Origin: Chloroflexaceae bacterium
GTDB taxonomy: Bacteria; Chloroflexota; Chloroflexia; Chloroflexales; Chloroflexaceae
DNA length: 64,000 bases
Assembly (NCBI GenBank): GCA_025057155.1
Contig: JANWYD010000005.1
Coordinates: forward strand, 124,001 to 188,000
Direction of reading: 5' to 3'
Of this stretch, positions 48,027 through 55,789 are shown one piece after another; the first letter of the stretch is position 1, and each line of letters starts with the position of its first letter. A program made the translations under genes and the position numbers. A model generated the notes under the pieces. It was not told the origin of the DNA and searched no databases. It was given only the letters and a program-made list of their open reading frames with translations.

Positions 48027-50054
48027 ATGGACGCTCCTCGCCCGAACTTCACGTTATCACACGTGCCAGTCCTGGTGAGCTACGTGGTGGCCGTGGTCAC
48101 CGGCGTGGCAGCGGCGCTGCTCACGAACCTGCTCGCGCCTCCTGTCGAGCAGCGCGGTTTTGTGTTATTTCTTCTTGCGGTTACGATAAGCGCCTGGTAC
48201 GGCGGGTTCGGGCCGGGATTGCTGGCCACGATATTCACGGCGCTGGTGGGCGTCTATGAGTTGCAGGCCTCCCCGCCGTCATCCGGGGTGAAGAGTTCCT
48301 ACGTGCTGCATCTGGGGTTCTTTCTCGGCGCGGCCCTGGTCGTCAGCGCACTCAGCGAGTCCCGCCGGCGCTCGGAGGGTTTTGCCCAGGCTGAGCGCGA
48401 GCGTTACGCGGTCATCCTCAGCAGTATTGGCGAGGCCGTTATCGTTACCGATGCCGCTGAGCGGGTGACCGTGATGAACCCTGTTGCCGAGCAACTTACC
48501 GGCTGGCGCTTCGACAAGGCGCGCATGCGTCCTCTGAGCGACGTGTTGCGTGTCGTCGAGGAGACCACACGGGCGCCGCCGGAACGTCTGGTCGAGCGGA
48601 CCTTGCGCGAGGGCCAGGCGGTTGCGCTGGCGTCGGGCACGTTGCTGCTGACTCGCGATGGGGCCGAACGCCCCATCGAGGGCAGCGCCGCGCCGGTACG
48701 CTCCCGGAGCGGCGCGCTGATCGGCGCGGTGCTGGTCTTTCGCGACGTCAGCGCGCGACGCGCCGAGGAACGCGCTCGCGAGGAGACCCTGCGCCGCGAG
48801 CGCGAAGCCCGCGACCAGGCGCAGCGGGCCGAACGGCGCGCGGCCTTTCTCGCCCAGGCCAGCGCCATCCTGTCCTCATCCCTGGCCTCTGAGGAGACGC
48901 TCCAGGCGATTGCCCGCCTCGCTATTGCCGAAGTCGCTGATATGTGCGTCGTGTTCGCCCAGGAACCCGATGGCATGCTCCGCCGCGTGGTCACTGTGCA
49001 CGTTGACCCTGATCTGGAGCAGCAGTTACGTGCCCTCCAGTCGCTGACGATTGATCCGCGGAGCGATCATCCCGCCGCGATTGCCGTTCGTACCGGCCAG
49101 GCGCTGCTCAATCCGCCCATCCCGGACGCGCTCGTCGCTGCCGCCGCTGCTGATGCCGAACACCTGGCGCGTCTCCGCGCCACCCTTCCCCGTTCCCATA
49201 TTGTCGTGCCGCTGGTTGCCCGCGGCGTGGCGACCGGCGCGATTTTGCTGGGAATGAGCGCCTCAGGGCGGGTCTTTACCGAAGCCGATATCGGCCTTGT
49301 GCGTGAACTGGCCGGCCGGGCCGCCGTCGCGCTGGATAATGCCCGCCTGTATGAGGAAGCGCAACGGGCCATCCAGGTGCGCGACAACTTCCTTTCTCTC
49401 GCGGTTCACGAATTGCGTGCGCCGCTTGCCGCCGCTCTCGGCAACGTGCAGTTGCTCATACGGCGCGCCGAGCGAGCCAATCTGTCGGACGAACGCTTCG
49501 GTCGCAATCTGCGCCTGATCGAGGAGCAACTACGTCGTCTGGCTAACCTGGTCAGTATGCTGCTCGATGTCTCGCGTCTGGAGGCGGGCCAGTTGAGCAT
49601 TCAGCGCGCCCCGCTGGATCTGGCGGCCCTGGTGCGTCGGGTGCTTGAGCGCGCCGAAGCCTCGCTTGTCACCCATGTGCTGCGCTATGACGGGCCTGTC
49701 GGCCCCCTTCACATCGAGGGCGACGCCGTGCGCCTTGAACAGGTGCTCGACAATCTGCTGCAGAATGCAGCCAAGTATAGCCCGCCCGGCAGCGCCATTA
49801 CCGTGCTGGCGGGCCAGCAGCACGAACGGGTCTGGTTCGCCGTGCGCGACGAAGGCGTGGGGATCGATCCAGCGGTGTTGCCCTACCTGTTCGAGCGCTC
49901 ATACCGCGCTCCTGATCCCTCCACCCGCGCTATGCCAGGCATGGGTATCGGTCTCTACGTCGTGCGCGAGATCGTCGCCAGACACGGCGGAACAGTAGAG
50001 GTGGAGAGTGAGCCGGGCAAGGGTACCACCTTCACGGTCTGGTTGCCGCGATGA
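48027..50054 (+). CDS. Hybrid-input sensor histidine kinase (DUF4118-PAS-GAF-HisKA-HATPase)
   Basis: A 675-residue membrane kinase. Residues 1-115 hold three to four membrane segments in a KdpD-like DUF4118 layout (ISAWYGGFGPGLLATIF). A PAS domain (about 125-240), a short coiled coil, and a GAF domain (about 270-440) follow. The phospho-acceptor is His461 in AVHELRAPLA, and the ATPase domain has the N-box (LEQVLDNLLQNAAKYS), DEGVGI and GMGIGLYVV glycine motifs. It autophosphorylates on His and passes phosphate to a response regulator; no such gene is adjacent, although the orphan regulator at 45280 lies 2 kb away. The signal sensed is unknown. Confidence 0.93.
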   Translation: MDAPRPNFTLSHVPVLVSYVVAVVTGVAAALLTNLLAPPVEQRGFVLFLLAVTISAWYGGFGPGLLATIFTALVGVYELQASPPSSGVKSSYVLHLGFFLGAALVVSALSESRRRSEGFAQAERERYAVILSSIGEAVIVTDAAERVTVMNPVAEQLTGWRFDKARMRPLSDVLRVVEETTRAPPERLVERTLREGQAVALASGTLLLTRDGAERPIEGSAAPVRSRSGALIGAVLVFRDVSARRAEERAREETLRREREARDQAQRAERRAAFLAQASAILSSSLASEETLQAIARLAIAEVADMCVVFAQEPDGMLRRVVTVHVDPDLEQQLRALQSLTIDPRSDHPAAIAVRTGQALLNPPIPDALVAAAAADAEHLARLRATLPRSHIVVPLVARGVATGAILLGMSASGRVFTEADIGLVRELAGRAAVALDNARLYEEAQRAIQVRDNFLSLAVHELRAPLAAALGNVQLLIRRAERANLSDERFGRNLRLIEEQLRRLANLVSMLLDVSRLEAGQLSIQRAPLDLAALVRRVLERAEASLVTHVLRYDGPVGPLHIEGDAVRLEQVLDNLLQNAAKYSPPGSAITVLAGQQHERVWFAVRDEGVGIDPAVLPYLFERSYRAPDPSTRAMPGMGIGLYVVREIVARHGGTVEVESEPGKGTTFTVWLPR

Positions 50055-50116
50055 CTGACCGATGTTTTGGCCCCCCTAAAGCCTGGCGCCGGGCTGCGTA
50101 ATTTTTCGGCGCGTTC

Positions 50117-50151
50117 TTGCCAAAATGCGCTCATAGTCGTTACACTATGAG
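50117..50151 (+). promoter_or_regulatory. Promoter with inverted-repeat operator before the CDF gene
   Basis: TTGCCA (50117-50122), 18 bp, TACACT (50141-50146). The -10 box lies inside the inverted repeat CTCATAGT-cgttac-ACTATGAG (50130-50151), so a bound regulator would block the promoter. A leader of about 215 nt with two short stems follows. Confidence 0.55.
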
Positions 50152-50368
50152 TGAAAAAGGCAGGTCCTTGCAAGCTCCGCTTGCGCCTTTAAGGGGTGGC
50201 AAGAGGGGGTTTTTTTTAGGGGAGGGCAACATCTCCCTGCCGCGAAGAGTTTGTAGCGTCTTTACAACCCGGAAATGACGGGTTGATATCTGTCAGGACG
50301 GTTGCGTCCTTTAGCCACTGCCCCTGGCTGTATTCAGGGTCTCAAACCACCAGAGTTTTAGCACACGA

Positions 50369-51265
50369 ATGGCGCATCTTCCATCGCTGGCGCGCTTTAT
50401 GTGGCTATCGATCGCCGCGGCGATCCTCACTATTAGCCTCAAGCTAGCCGCCTTCTGGCTGACCGGTTCGGTCGGGTTGCTCTCCGACGCGCTCGAGTCG
50501 CTCGTCAATCTCGCCGCTGCGGTGATGGGCCTGGCAATGCTCGCCATCGCCGCGCGGCCCGCCGATGAGGACCATGCCTACGGCCACACCAAGGCCGAGT
50601 ACTTCGCCAGCGCCACCGAGGGCCTGCTGATCCTCGTCGCCGCGGGCAGCATTATCTGGACCGCCGTGCCGCGCCTGATTGCCCCCGCGCCCCTCGAGCA
50701 GCTTGGCCTGGGCCTGGCCGTGTCCATGGTCGCGTCGCTGATCAACTTTGTGGTCGCGCGCATCATGCTCCGCGCCGGTCGCAGGCACGCCTCCATCGCT
50801 CTCGAGGCTGATGCGCATCACCTGATGACCGATGTCTGGACCTCGGCGGGCGTCGCGGTCGGCGTGGCGCTGGTCTGGCTCACCGGGTGGGCGTGGCTCG
50901 ACCCGCTGATCGCCCTGCTGGTGGCGGCGAATATCATCCGCTCGGGCATCGACCTGGTGCGTCGCTCGGCGCTGGGGTTGATGGATACGTCCATCCCTCC
51001 GGAAGAACTGGCCCAGGTGCGGGCGGTGCTCGACGAGTACGCCGCGCGAGGCGTAGATTACCACGCCCTCCGCACGCGCCAGGCTGCCGCGCGGCGCTTT
51101 GTATCTATGCACCTTCTGGTGCCCGATACCTGGACCGTTCAGCAGGGGCACGACCTGGCCGAGGAGGTCGAGCGCGATATTCGCGCGACGCTTCCCAACA
51201 CGTCGGTGTTCACCCACGTCGAGCCGCGCGGTGATCCGGCCTCCTGGGAAGATGTGAAGTTGTAG
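50369..51265 (+). CDS. Cation diffusion facilitator (CDF) family metal transporter
   Basis: A 298-residue divalent-metal/proton antiporter. Six membrane segments are followed by a cytoplasmic domain of about 85 residues. The first metal-site motif is [11 protein letters not shown] (helix 2) and the second is [10 protein letters not shown] (helix 5), as in Zn/Fe-type CDF proteins. The C-terminal domain ([24 protein letters not shown], then THVEPRGD) is the regulatory metal-binding fold. There is no clear ribosome site before the ATG. A promoter with an operator-like inverted repeat lies about 220 bases upstream, consistent with metal-dependent control. Confidence 0.92.
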   Translation: MAHLPSLARFMWLSIAAAILTISLKLAAFWLTGSVGLLSDALESLVNLAAAVMGLAMLAIAARPADEDHAYGHTKAEYFASATEGLLILVAAGSIIWTAVPRLIAPAPLEQLGLGLAVSMVASLINFVVARIMLRAGRRHASIALEADAHHLMTDVWTSAGVAVGVALVWLTGWAWLDPLIALLVAANIIRSGIDLVRRSALGLMDTSIPPEELAQVRAVLDEYAARGVDYHALRTRQAAARRFVSMHLLVPDTWTVQQGHDLAEEVERDIRATLPNTSVFTHVEPRGDPASWEDVKL

Positions 51266-51353
51266 GGTCGCGGTGAACATGCCCCCGGATTTCTAGAGCG
51301 TGGGGAAACCGGCTTTCCTCACGCTCTTACGGTAGCTGTAGAGAAGGTTGGGG

Positions 51354-51441
51354 ATTTGGGATTTTGGATTTTGGATTTTGGATTGTCTTTTCGGAAAGGT
51401 ATGCGGATCAATCCGCAATCCGCAATCCAAAATCCAAAATC
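51354..51441. repeat. Inverted TTTTGGA heptamer arrays
   Basis: GGGATTTTGGATTTTGGATT at the left and CAATCCAAAATCCAAAATCC at the right are opposite-strand versions of the same heptamer array, giving a large inverted repeat between convergent genes. The conserved tail seen at other arrays is missing. Confidence 0.65.
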
Positions 51442-51444
51442 CCA

Positions 51445-52074
51445 TTACTCTCCTCCTTCGGCGACCATATCTTCGACATGAGCGGCGTCGTTGAGGCGCA
51501 TCAGGCGCCAGCCATTGCGTCCCAGGCGCAGCTCGGTCAGCGAGCCGTTGTCGAGCCACATGCGCCCGAAGTTGCCCAGGTCCAGACCGATCACGTGGCA
51601 GAGCAGGGCGCGGATGGTGCCGCCGTGCGACACGGCGACCACCACCTCGCCCTGGGCATGGCTCTCCTGGATGCGCTGGAGCGCCACCAGCGCCCGGGCC
51701 TGCAACTGCGCGTAGCTCTCGCCGCCGAGACGCACGGTGCGCGCCGGGTCGCGCCGGTACTCGGCCATATGGTCGGGGAAACGCCGGTAGAGTTCTTCGG
51801 GTGTCAGGCCCTCCCACTGCCCGACGTCAATCTCGCGCAACTCGGGCATCGGCACGGGCGTCTGGCCGATGGCCGCGCCAATGATCTCGGCGGTCTCCCA
51901 GGCGCGGGCGATGTCACTGGCGTACAGAGCGCGCACCTCCAGCGGCCGCAGGCGCGCGGCGGCGCGGCGGGCCTGCTCACGCCCGCGTTCATTCAAGGGA
52001 ACATTGGCGTGACCCTGGTACTGGAGGGTGACGTTCCACGGCGTCTCGCCGTGACGGACGAGGATAAGGCGCAT
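51445..52074 (-). CDS. Histidine phosphatase, second paralogue
   Basis: A 209-residue histidine phosphatase like that at 18000. His9 lies in LILVRHGETPWN, followed by the REIDVGQWEG segment and the VVAVSHGGTIRALL late His. It shares the family core with the first paralogue but differs widely elsewhere, so the substrates may differ. A perfect TATAAT lies 68 bases before the ATG. It may be an alpha-ribazole or phosphosugar phosphatase, but context does not tell. Confidence 0.9.
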   Translation of the reverse strand: MRLILVRHGETPWNVTLQYQGHANVPLNERGREQARRAAARLRPLEVRALYASDIARAWETAEIIGAAIGQTPVPMPELREIDVGQWEGLTPEELYRRFPDHMAEYRRDPARTVRLGGESYAQLQARALVALQRIQESHAQGEVVVAVSHGGTIRALLCHVIGLDLGNFGRMWLDNGSLTELRLGRNGWRLMRLNDAAHVEDMVAEGGE

Positions 52075-52141
52075 AGGATCTCACTTGTGGTGATGGATGT
52101 GGTTTGTTCGCAAAGGCTGCCGCTACCTTCATCTGGGGCCT

Positions 52142-52147
52142 ATTATA
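52142..52147 (-). promoter_or_regulatory. -10 box of the second histidine phosphatase gene
   Basis: TATAAT on the minus strand (52147-52142), about 67 bases before the ATG at 52074. No good -35 hexamer. Confidence 0.45.
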
Positions 52148-52196
52148 CCGTTGGCCGGGTCGTTCCGGCTTGACACAACGTTCATCCAGGTCAGGG

Positions 52197-52213
52197 GCAA
52201 CCTGAAGGGTTGC
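52197..52213. repeat. GCAACC-tgaag-GGTTGC stem-loop
   Basis: One of three related stem-loops; the others are at 58338 and 60301. It lies 17 bases after the stop of the gene at 52231-54420 and may act as a terminator for it. Confidence 0.55.
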
Positions 52214-52230
52214 TAACCCTGCTGTCCCCC

Positions 52231-54420
52231 TCATTCTTCGAGCCCCAGGGAATATACCGCCACCTCCCCATCGGGTGCATGCAAATACACCGGGGTCATG
52301 CCGCTCACGATGCGCAGCGCTACCGTGTGGCGCTCCAGGCCTCCGCGCAGCGCAAGGCTGGCCCGTTCCTGCCCGTTGGCGCTGATAACCAGGCGACCCG
52401 GCGCCGGGCTGTTCAGGTCCACGGTGAGGATAACGTCACGGGGGCGGGCGCTGAAGATCAGCACCTCGGCTTCGCTACGGATGCGCCGCTCGATTCCGCC
52501 GCTGCTCGCCGTCGGCGGCGACCAGCCGGCCCCGATGCCAAGAAACGGCAGCGGGTCGTCTGGCGGCGCCACCTTATAGGCCAGCACCGACCCCGCCGGG
52601 ATCGGCTTCAGTGGCCCCATGGATCGCAGCAACCCCGAGGCGCGAAACGGGTCGGAGCAGGTCAGTACCGCAATCTCGCGCCGGGGCGGCGCTCCGCCCG
52701 CGGCGGCTTCGGCGACTTTCTGCAGGTAGTGGTAGCTCAGCGCCCCTCCGGTGCCGTGGAGCATCAGATAGCGGATGTTGAAATAGCTGAACACGCTGGC
52801 GGCGATGGTCGTTGGCTTCTGGGCGATAATGTCTGCCTGAGGACTGGCGTAGGCGAACATGCGCACCATGGGGATCTGCTCCAGCAGAGGGTAGGGCAGG
52901 GTGCGCGAGGTGTAGCCGCCCGCCAGATACTTCCGGTGGGCGATTTGAAAGAGCATGTACGTCGGGCTTACGTCGTAGTAGAAGGGTGACTCGAGAATGG
53001 CGTATTCGTCGGGATCTTGTCCCAGTTCGTTGTAGAGCGGCGGAACATAGACCCAGACCATCGGGAAGGGCGTGGTCAGGTTCTCGAAGGCGATCAGCGC
53101 GACCAGGCCGGCCAGGGCCAGATTGGCGGCCCGGCCAGGGCGCGGCGCGCGCTCCTCCAGCACGCTCAGCAAGCGGTGCGCGCCCAGGGCGGCCAGGATC
53201 GCCAGCGCGAGCAGCGTATAGACGATGAACCGCAGCGGGTAGCGTGAGATCCGCAAGAGGGGCAGGTCGTAGAGCAAGGCGCCGGGGAGGGGTATGCCGG
53301 TGCGATGTCCGAGCACCTGCAACTGCGGCCCCAGGGCCAGCAGGGCAAACAGCGCGGCGCTCAGCAACCAGAATCGGCGCCGGTCGTCGCGCAGGCCAAA
53401 GGTTGCCAGCACCAGGGCCGCCACGCCGAGATAGGCGGTCTTGGACTGGATGTGGATGTTGTCCTTGTAGCTCTGCATGCGCTCGGCCACCGGCCCGAGG
53501 AGGGGATGGAGCTGGCTGGGGATGAAGAAGTCGGCCAGGTCGGCCGAATGATCCTGGCGGAAGGTGGGGCCGCCCTCGGTTGCGACGGCGGGCATACGGG
53601 CCGCGAAGCGCGCAGCGGGAAGAGCCAGCGGCGATGTCAGCAGCAGCGCCAGCCCGATAGCCGCCGCGACGGCCAGCGCCCCCGACGCGCGCAGGCGCGG
53701 GAGCGGGCCGCCGCTTGCGCCCGCCTGCCGGTGGAGCAGCAGCCGGGCTACGGCGTACCAGGCCGCCCAGATCAGCGTGAACAGCAGGTACTGCCAGTCG
53801 CAGAGCGCGGTCAGGGCGATCAGCGCCCCCGCCAGGGCGATGCGGCCCCATCCGGGCTGATTGGCGGCGTGGTGGATGGCCAGCGCCGCCAGCGGCAGCG
53901 GCCAGGCCGCAAGCATGTGCGTATGGCTGCCGAACACCTGGGAGAGCAGGTAGCCGCTGGTAGCGAAGATGACCCCGCCGACCAGCGCGGCGCGGCGCGC
54001 CGTTGCCGGGCGCGCGCCGGGCGCGACGAGGATGGCCCGTGCCAGTAGATAGGTCGTGTAGCCGCTCATCGTCAGCGAGAAGAGCACCACGAAGTTGTAA
54101 GCCACGACCAGCCCGAAGAGCGCGTGGATCGGCAGGCTGACCAGAAAATTGATCGGATTAAGCGTTTGCAGCCATAGTTCGGCGCCATGGGGGTAGTAGA
54201 GGTAGGGGGTGAAAAAGGGATTGCTACGGCTGAGCAGCGCCTCCCGCAGCCACCACATGTTCCACATGTTCTGCCAGGTGTCGAAGCCGTTGCCCGGCAC
54301 GGCGGTCGTCATTTGCAGCGCCATGGGCCAGGTCATCAGCAGGGCCAGGCTCAGGTAGAGGGCCAGGGCCGCGCCGTGGCGCCCCAGCGCATCGCGCCAA
54401 CGGATAGTTGGTAGGGTCAT
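52231..54420 (-). CDS. Polytopic GT-C-like membrane protein, paralogue of the gene at 4548
   Basis: A 729-residue protein with the same plan as the one at 4548-6740: acidic first loop GNGFDTWQNMWN, multi-span core, the phrase ESPFYYDVSPTYMLFQ, and a beta-rich tail. The two share long exact stretches of DNA, including 87 identical bases (53751-53837 against 6071-6157), though other parts have diverged. This suggests gene conversion or a duplication whose parts evolve at different rates. The start at 54420 sits in the ACATCCT-ATG context without a Shine-Dalgarno site. It is probably a glycosyltransferase acting on a surface glycan or lipid. Confidence 0.85.
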   Translation of the reverse strand: MTLPTIRWRDALGRHGAALALYLSLALLMTWPMALQMTTAVPGNGFDTWQNMWNMWWLREALLSRSNPFFTPYLYYPHGAELWLQTLNPINFLVSLPIHALFGLVVAYNFVVLFSLTMSGYTTYLLARAILVAPGARPATARRAALVGGVIFATSGYLLSQVFGSHTHMLAAWPLPLAALAIHHAANQPGWGRIALAGALIALTALCDWQYLLFTLIWAAWYAVARLLLHRQAGASGGPLPRLRASGALAVAAAIGLALLLTSPLALPAARFAARMPAVATEGGPTFRQDHSADLADFFIPSQLHPLLGPVAERMQSYKDNIHIQSKTAYLGVAALVLATFGLRDDRRRFWLLSAALFALLALGPQLQVLGHRTGIPLPGALLYDLPLLRISRYPLRFIVYTLLALAILAALGAHRLLSVLEERAPRPGRAANLALAGLVALIAFENLTTPFPMVWVYVPPLYNELGQDPDEYAILESPFYYDVSPTYMLFQIAHRKYLAGGYTSRTLPYPLLEQIPMVRMFAYASPQADIIAQKPTTIAASVFSYFNIRYLMLHGTGGALSYHYLQKVAEAAAGGAPPRREIAVLTCSDPFRASGLLRSMGPLKPIPAGSVLAYKVAPPDDPLPFLGIGAGWSPPTASSGGIERRIRSEAEVLIFSARPRDVILTVDLNSPAPGRLVISANGQERASLALRGGLERHTVALRIVSGMTPVYLHAPDGEVAVYSLGLEE

Positions 54421-54481
54421 AGGATGTCCGGGTTAAGATGTGCCTGTATGGGAGCGCGCGGGTTTCGGTGCCGATGCCGCT

Positions 54482-54592
54482 TTGGATTTTGGATTTTGGA
54501 TTTTGGATTTTGGATTTTGGATTGTCGGATGTGGCTTCCCGATCAGACCTGGCGATGATGGGTATGTGGGCCATTCAACAGGAACTGGTATA
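54482..54592 (+). repeat. TTTTGGA heptamer array with conserved tail, copy 2
   Basis: Six near-perfect TTTGGAT heptamers (54482-54523), then a tail containing GATGATGGGTATGTG and TTCAACAGGAACTGGTA, matching copy 1 at 44847. Confidence 0.7.
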
Positions 54593-54835
54593 AGCCATGG
54601 TTCATGCTCGAGTTACAGTTTGAGGAGCGCAGGGAGGCACGGTCTCCCCGCGCTCTCCGTTGTACCCGTAGCGGTTGGCGGTATGCGGGTGGCGAAGGGC
54701 GCGGACCTTCGCGCTTTCTCCTGCCGTCGCGGAGCATGCGGGGGACGAGCTTTCGGAAGTCCCATACGCCCCTCCGCGCTCTCTGCGGTGCGAACGGGTG
54801 CGATAGCGGTGAACGCTATCGCGGTTCGCCGCAGG
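54593..54835. other. Spacer with CGCAGAGG-related repeat
   Basis: No gene seen. The segment around 54640-54800 contains GCGCTCTCCGTTGT and CCGCGCTCTCTGCGGTGCGAA, weakly resembling the inverted-repeat element at 12751. It lies downstream of fruK. Confidence 0.4.
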
Positions 54836-55789
54836 TCACACCAGTGCTGGCATGACGACGGACACGGCGACGCGGCGGGCCAGGTCGGCGAGGGTGGCCC
54901 GGTCGCCCAGGCCGGCCCCCACGCGGCTGATCGCGTCCACGGCGAAGGCCGTCGCCAGCCTGGCGGTAGCTTCAAGGTCATAGCCCCGCGCCTGCGCGGC
55001 GACAATGCCCGCCACCATCGCGTCGCCCGCCCCCACGGTGCTGCGCGCCGTTACCTGCGGGGGCACGGCGCGCAATGCTTCGCTGGCGGTGATAAAGAGC
55101 GCCCCCGCGCTACCCATCGAGACGACCGCCAGCTCGATCCCCGCCGTGAGGAGTTTCCGCGCTGCCGCGATGATGGCCGCCTCGCCGGGGAGGGGGGCGC
55201 CGATCAGCGCCTCCAGTTCGTGAATGTTGGGCTTGATGATCCGCGGCGCGGCAGTGATGGCCGCCGCGAGCGGCTCGCCGCTGGTGTCAAGCGCCACGCT
55301 CCGCCCCCGGGCCCTTAGCTCGCCGATCAGATCACGATAGAGCGTTGGTGCGACGCCGGGGGGCAGGCTTCCCGCCAACACCACCCACGGCGCCGGCGAG
55401 GCTGCCAGGCGCGCTCGCAGCGCGTCCAGGTCGAGCGGCGCAGGCGCCGGGCCGGGAAAGTTGATGTCGGTCGTTTGCTGCCGCACCGGGTCAATAATCT
55501 TGATCCCCACCCGCGTGCGCCCGGCGATGCGCACAAACTGGTCGGCAATGCCTTTACGAGCGAACAGATCCTCGAAGCTCGTCGCATTCTCGCGGCCCAG
55601 GAACCCCGTCGCCGCTACCCTGTGGCCGGCGTCGGCCAGGGTTACTGCTACGTTGACCCCCTTGCCGCCAGGGTGATCCTGAACCTGTTCAACCCGGTTC
55701 ACCTTGCCCGCGGCGAAGTCGGTGATGGTCACGGTGCGGTCAATCGCCGGGTTGAGGGTAACCGTGATCATCTCAGGGGTGGCGCTCAT
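54836..55789 (-). CDS. fruK: 1-phosphofructokinase
   Basis: A 317-residue PfkB/ribokinase-family enzyme that phosphorylates fructose 1-phosphate to fructose 1,6-bisphosphate with ATP. The LNPAIDRTV N-terminus, the PfkB motif 1 (PGGKGVNVA, about 40-48) and motif 2 with the catalytic Asp (STVGAGDAMVAGIV, about 248-262) are all present, and the WVVLAGSLPPGV segment is typical of FruK. Its ATG overlaps the fruB stop (ATGA), with AGGAGG just upstream. It is the last gene of the fruA-fruB-fruK operon and gives the PTS product entry to glycolysis. Confidence 0.96.
   Translation of the reverse strand: MSATPEMITVTLNPAIDRTVTITDFAAGKVNRVEQVQDHPGGKGVNVAVTLADAGHRVAATGFLGRENATSFEDLFARKGIADQFVRIAGRTRVGIKIIDPVRQQTTDINFPGPAPAPLDLDALRARLAASPAPWVVLAGSLPPGVAPTLYRDLIGELRARGRSVALDTSGEPLAAAITAAPRIIKPNIHELEALIGAPLPGEAAIIAAARKLLTAGIELAVVSMGSAGALFITASEALRAVPPQVTARSTVGAGDAMVAGIVAAQARGYDLEATARLATAFAVDAISRVGAGLGDRATLADLARRVAVSVVMPALV

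Noticed and set aside
54482-54523. Possible CRISPR array
   Set aside because: The repeats are contiguous 7-mers without spacers; no cas genes are present.
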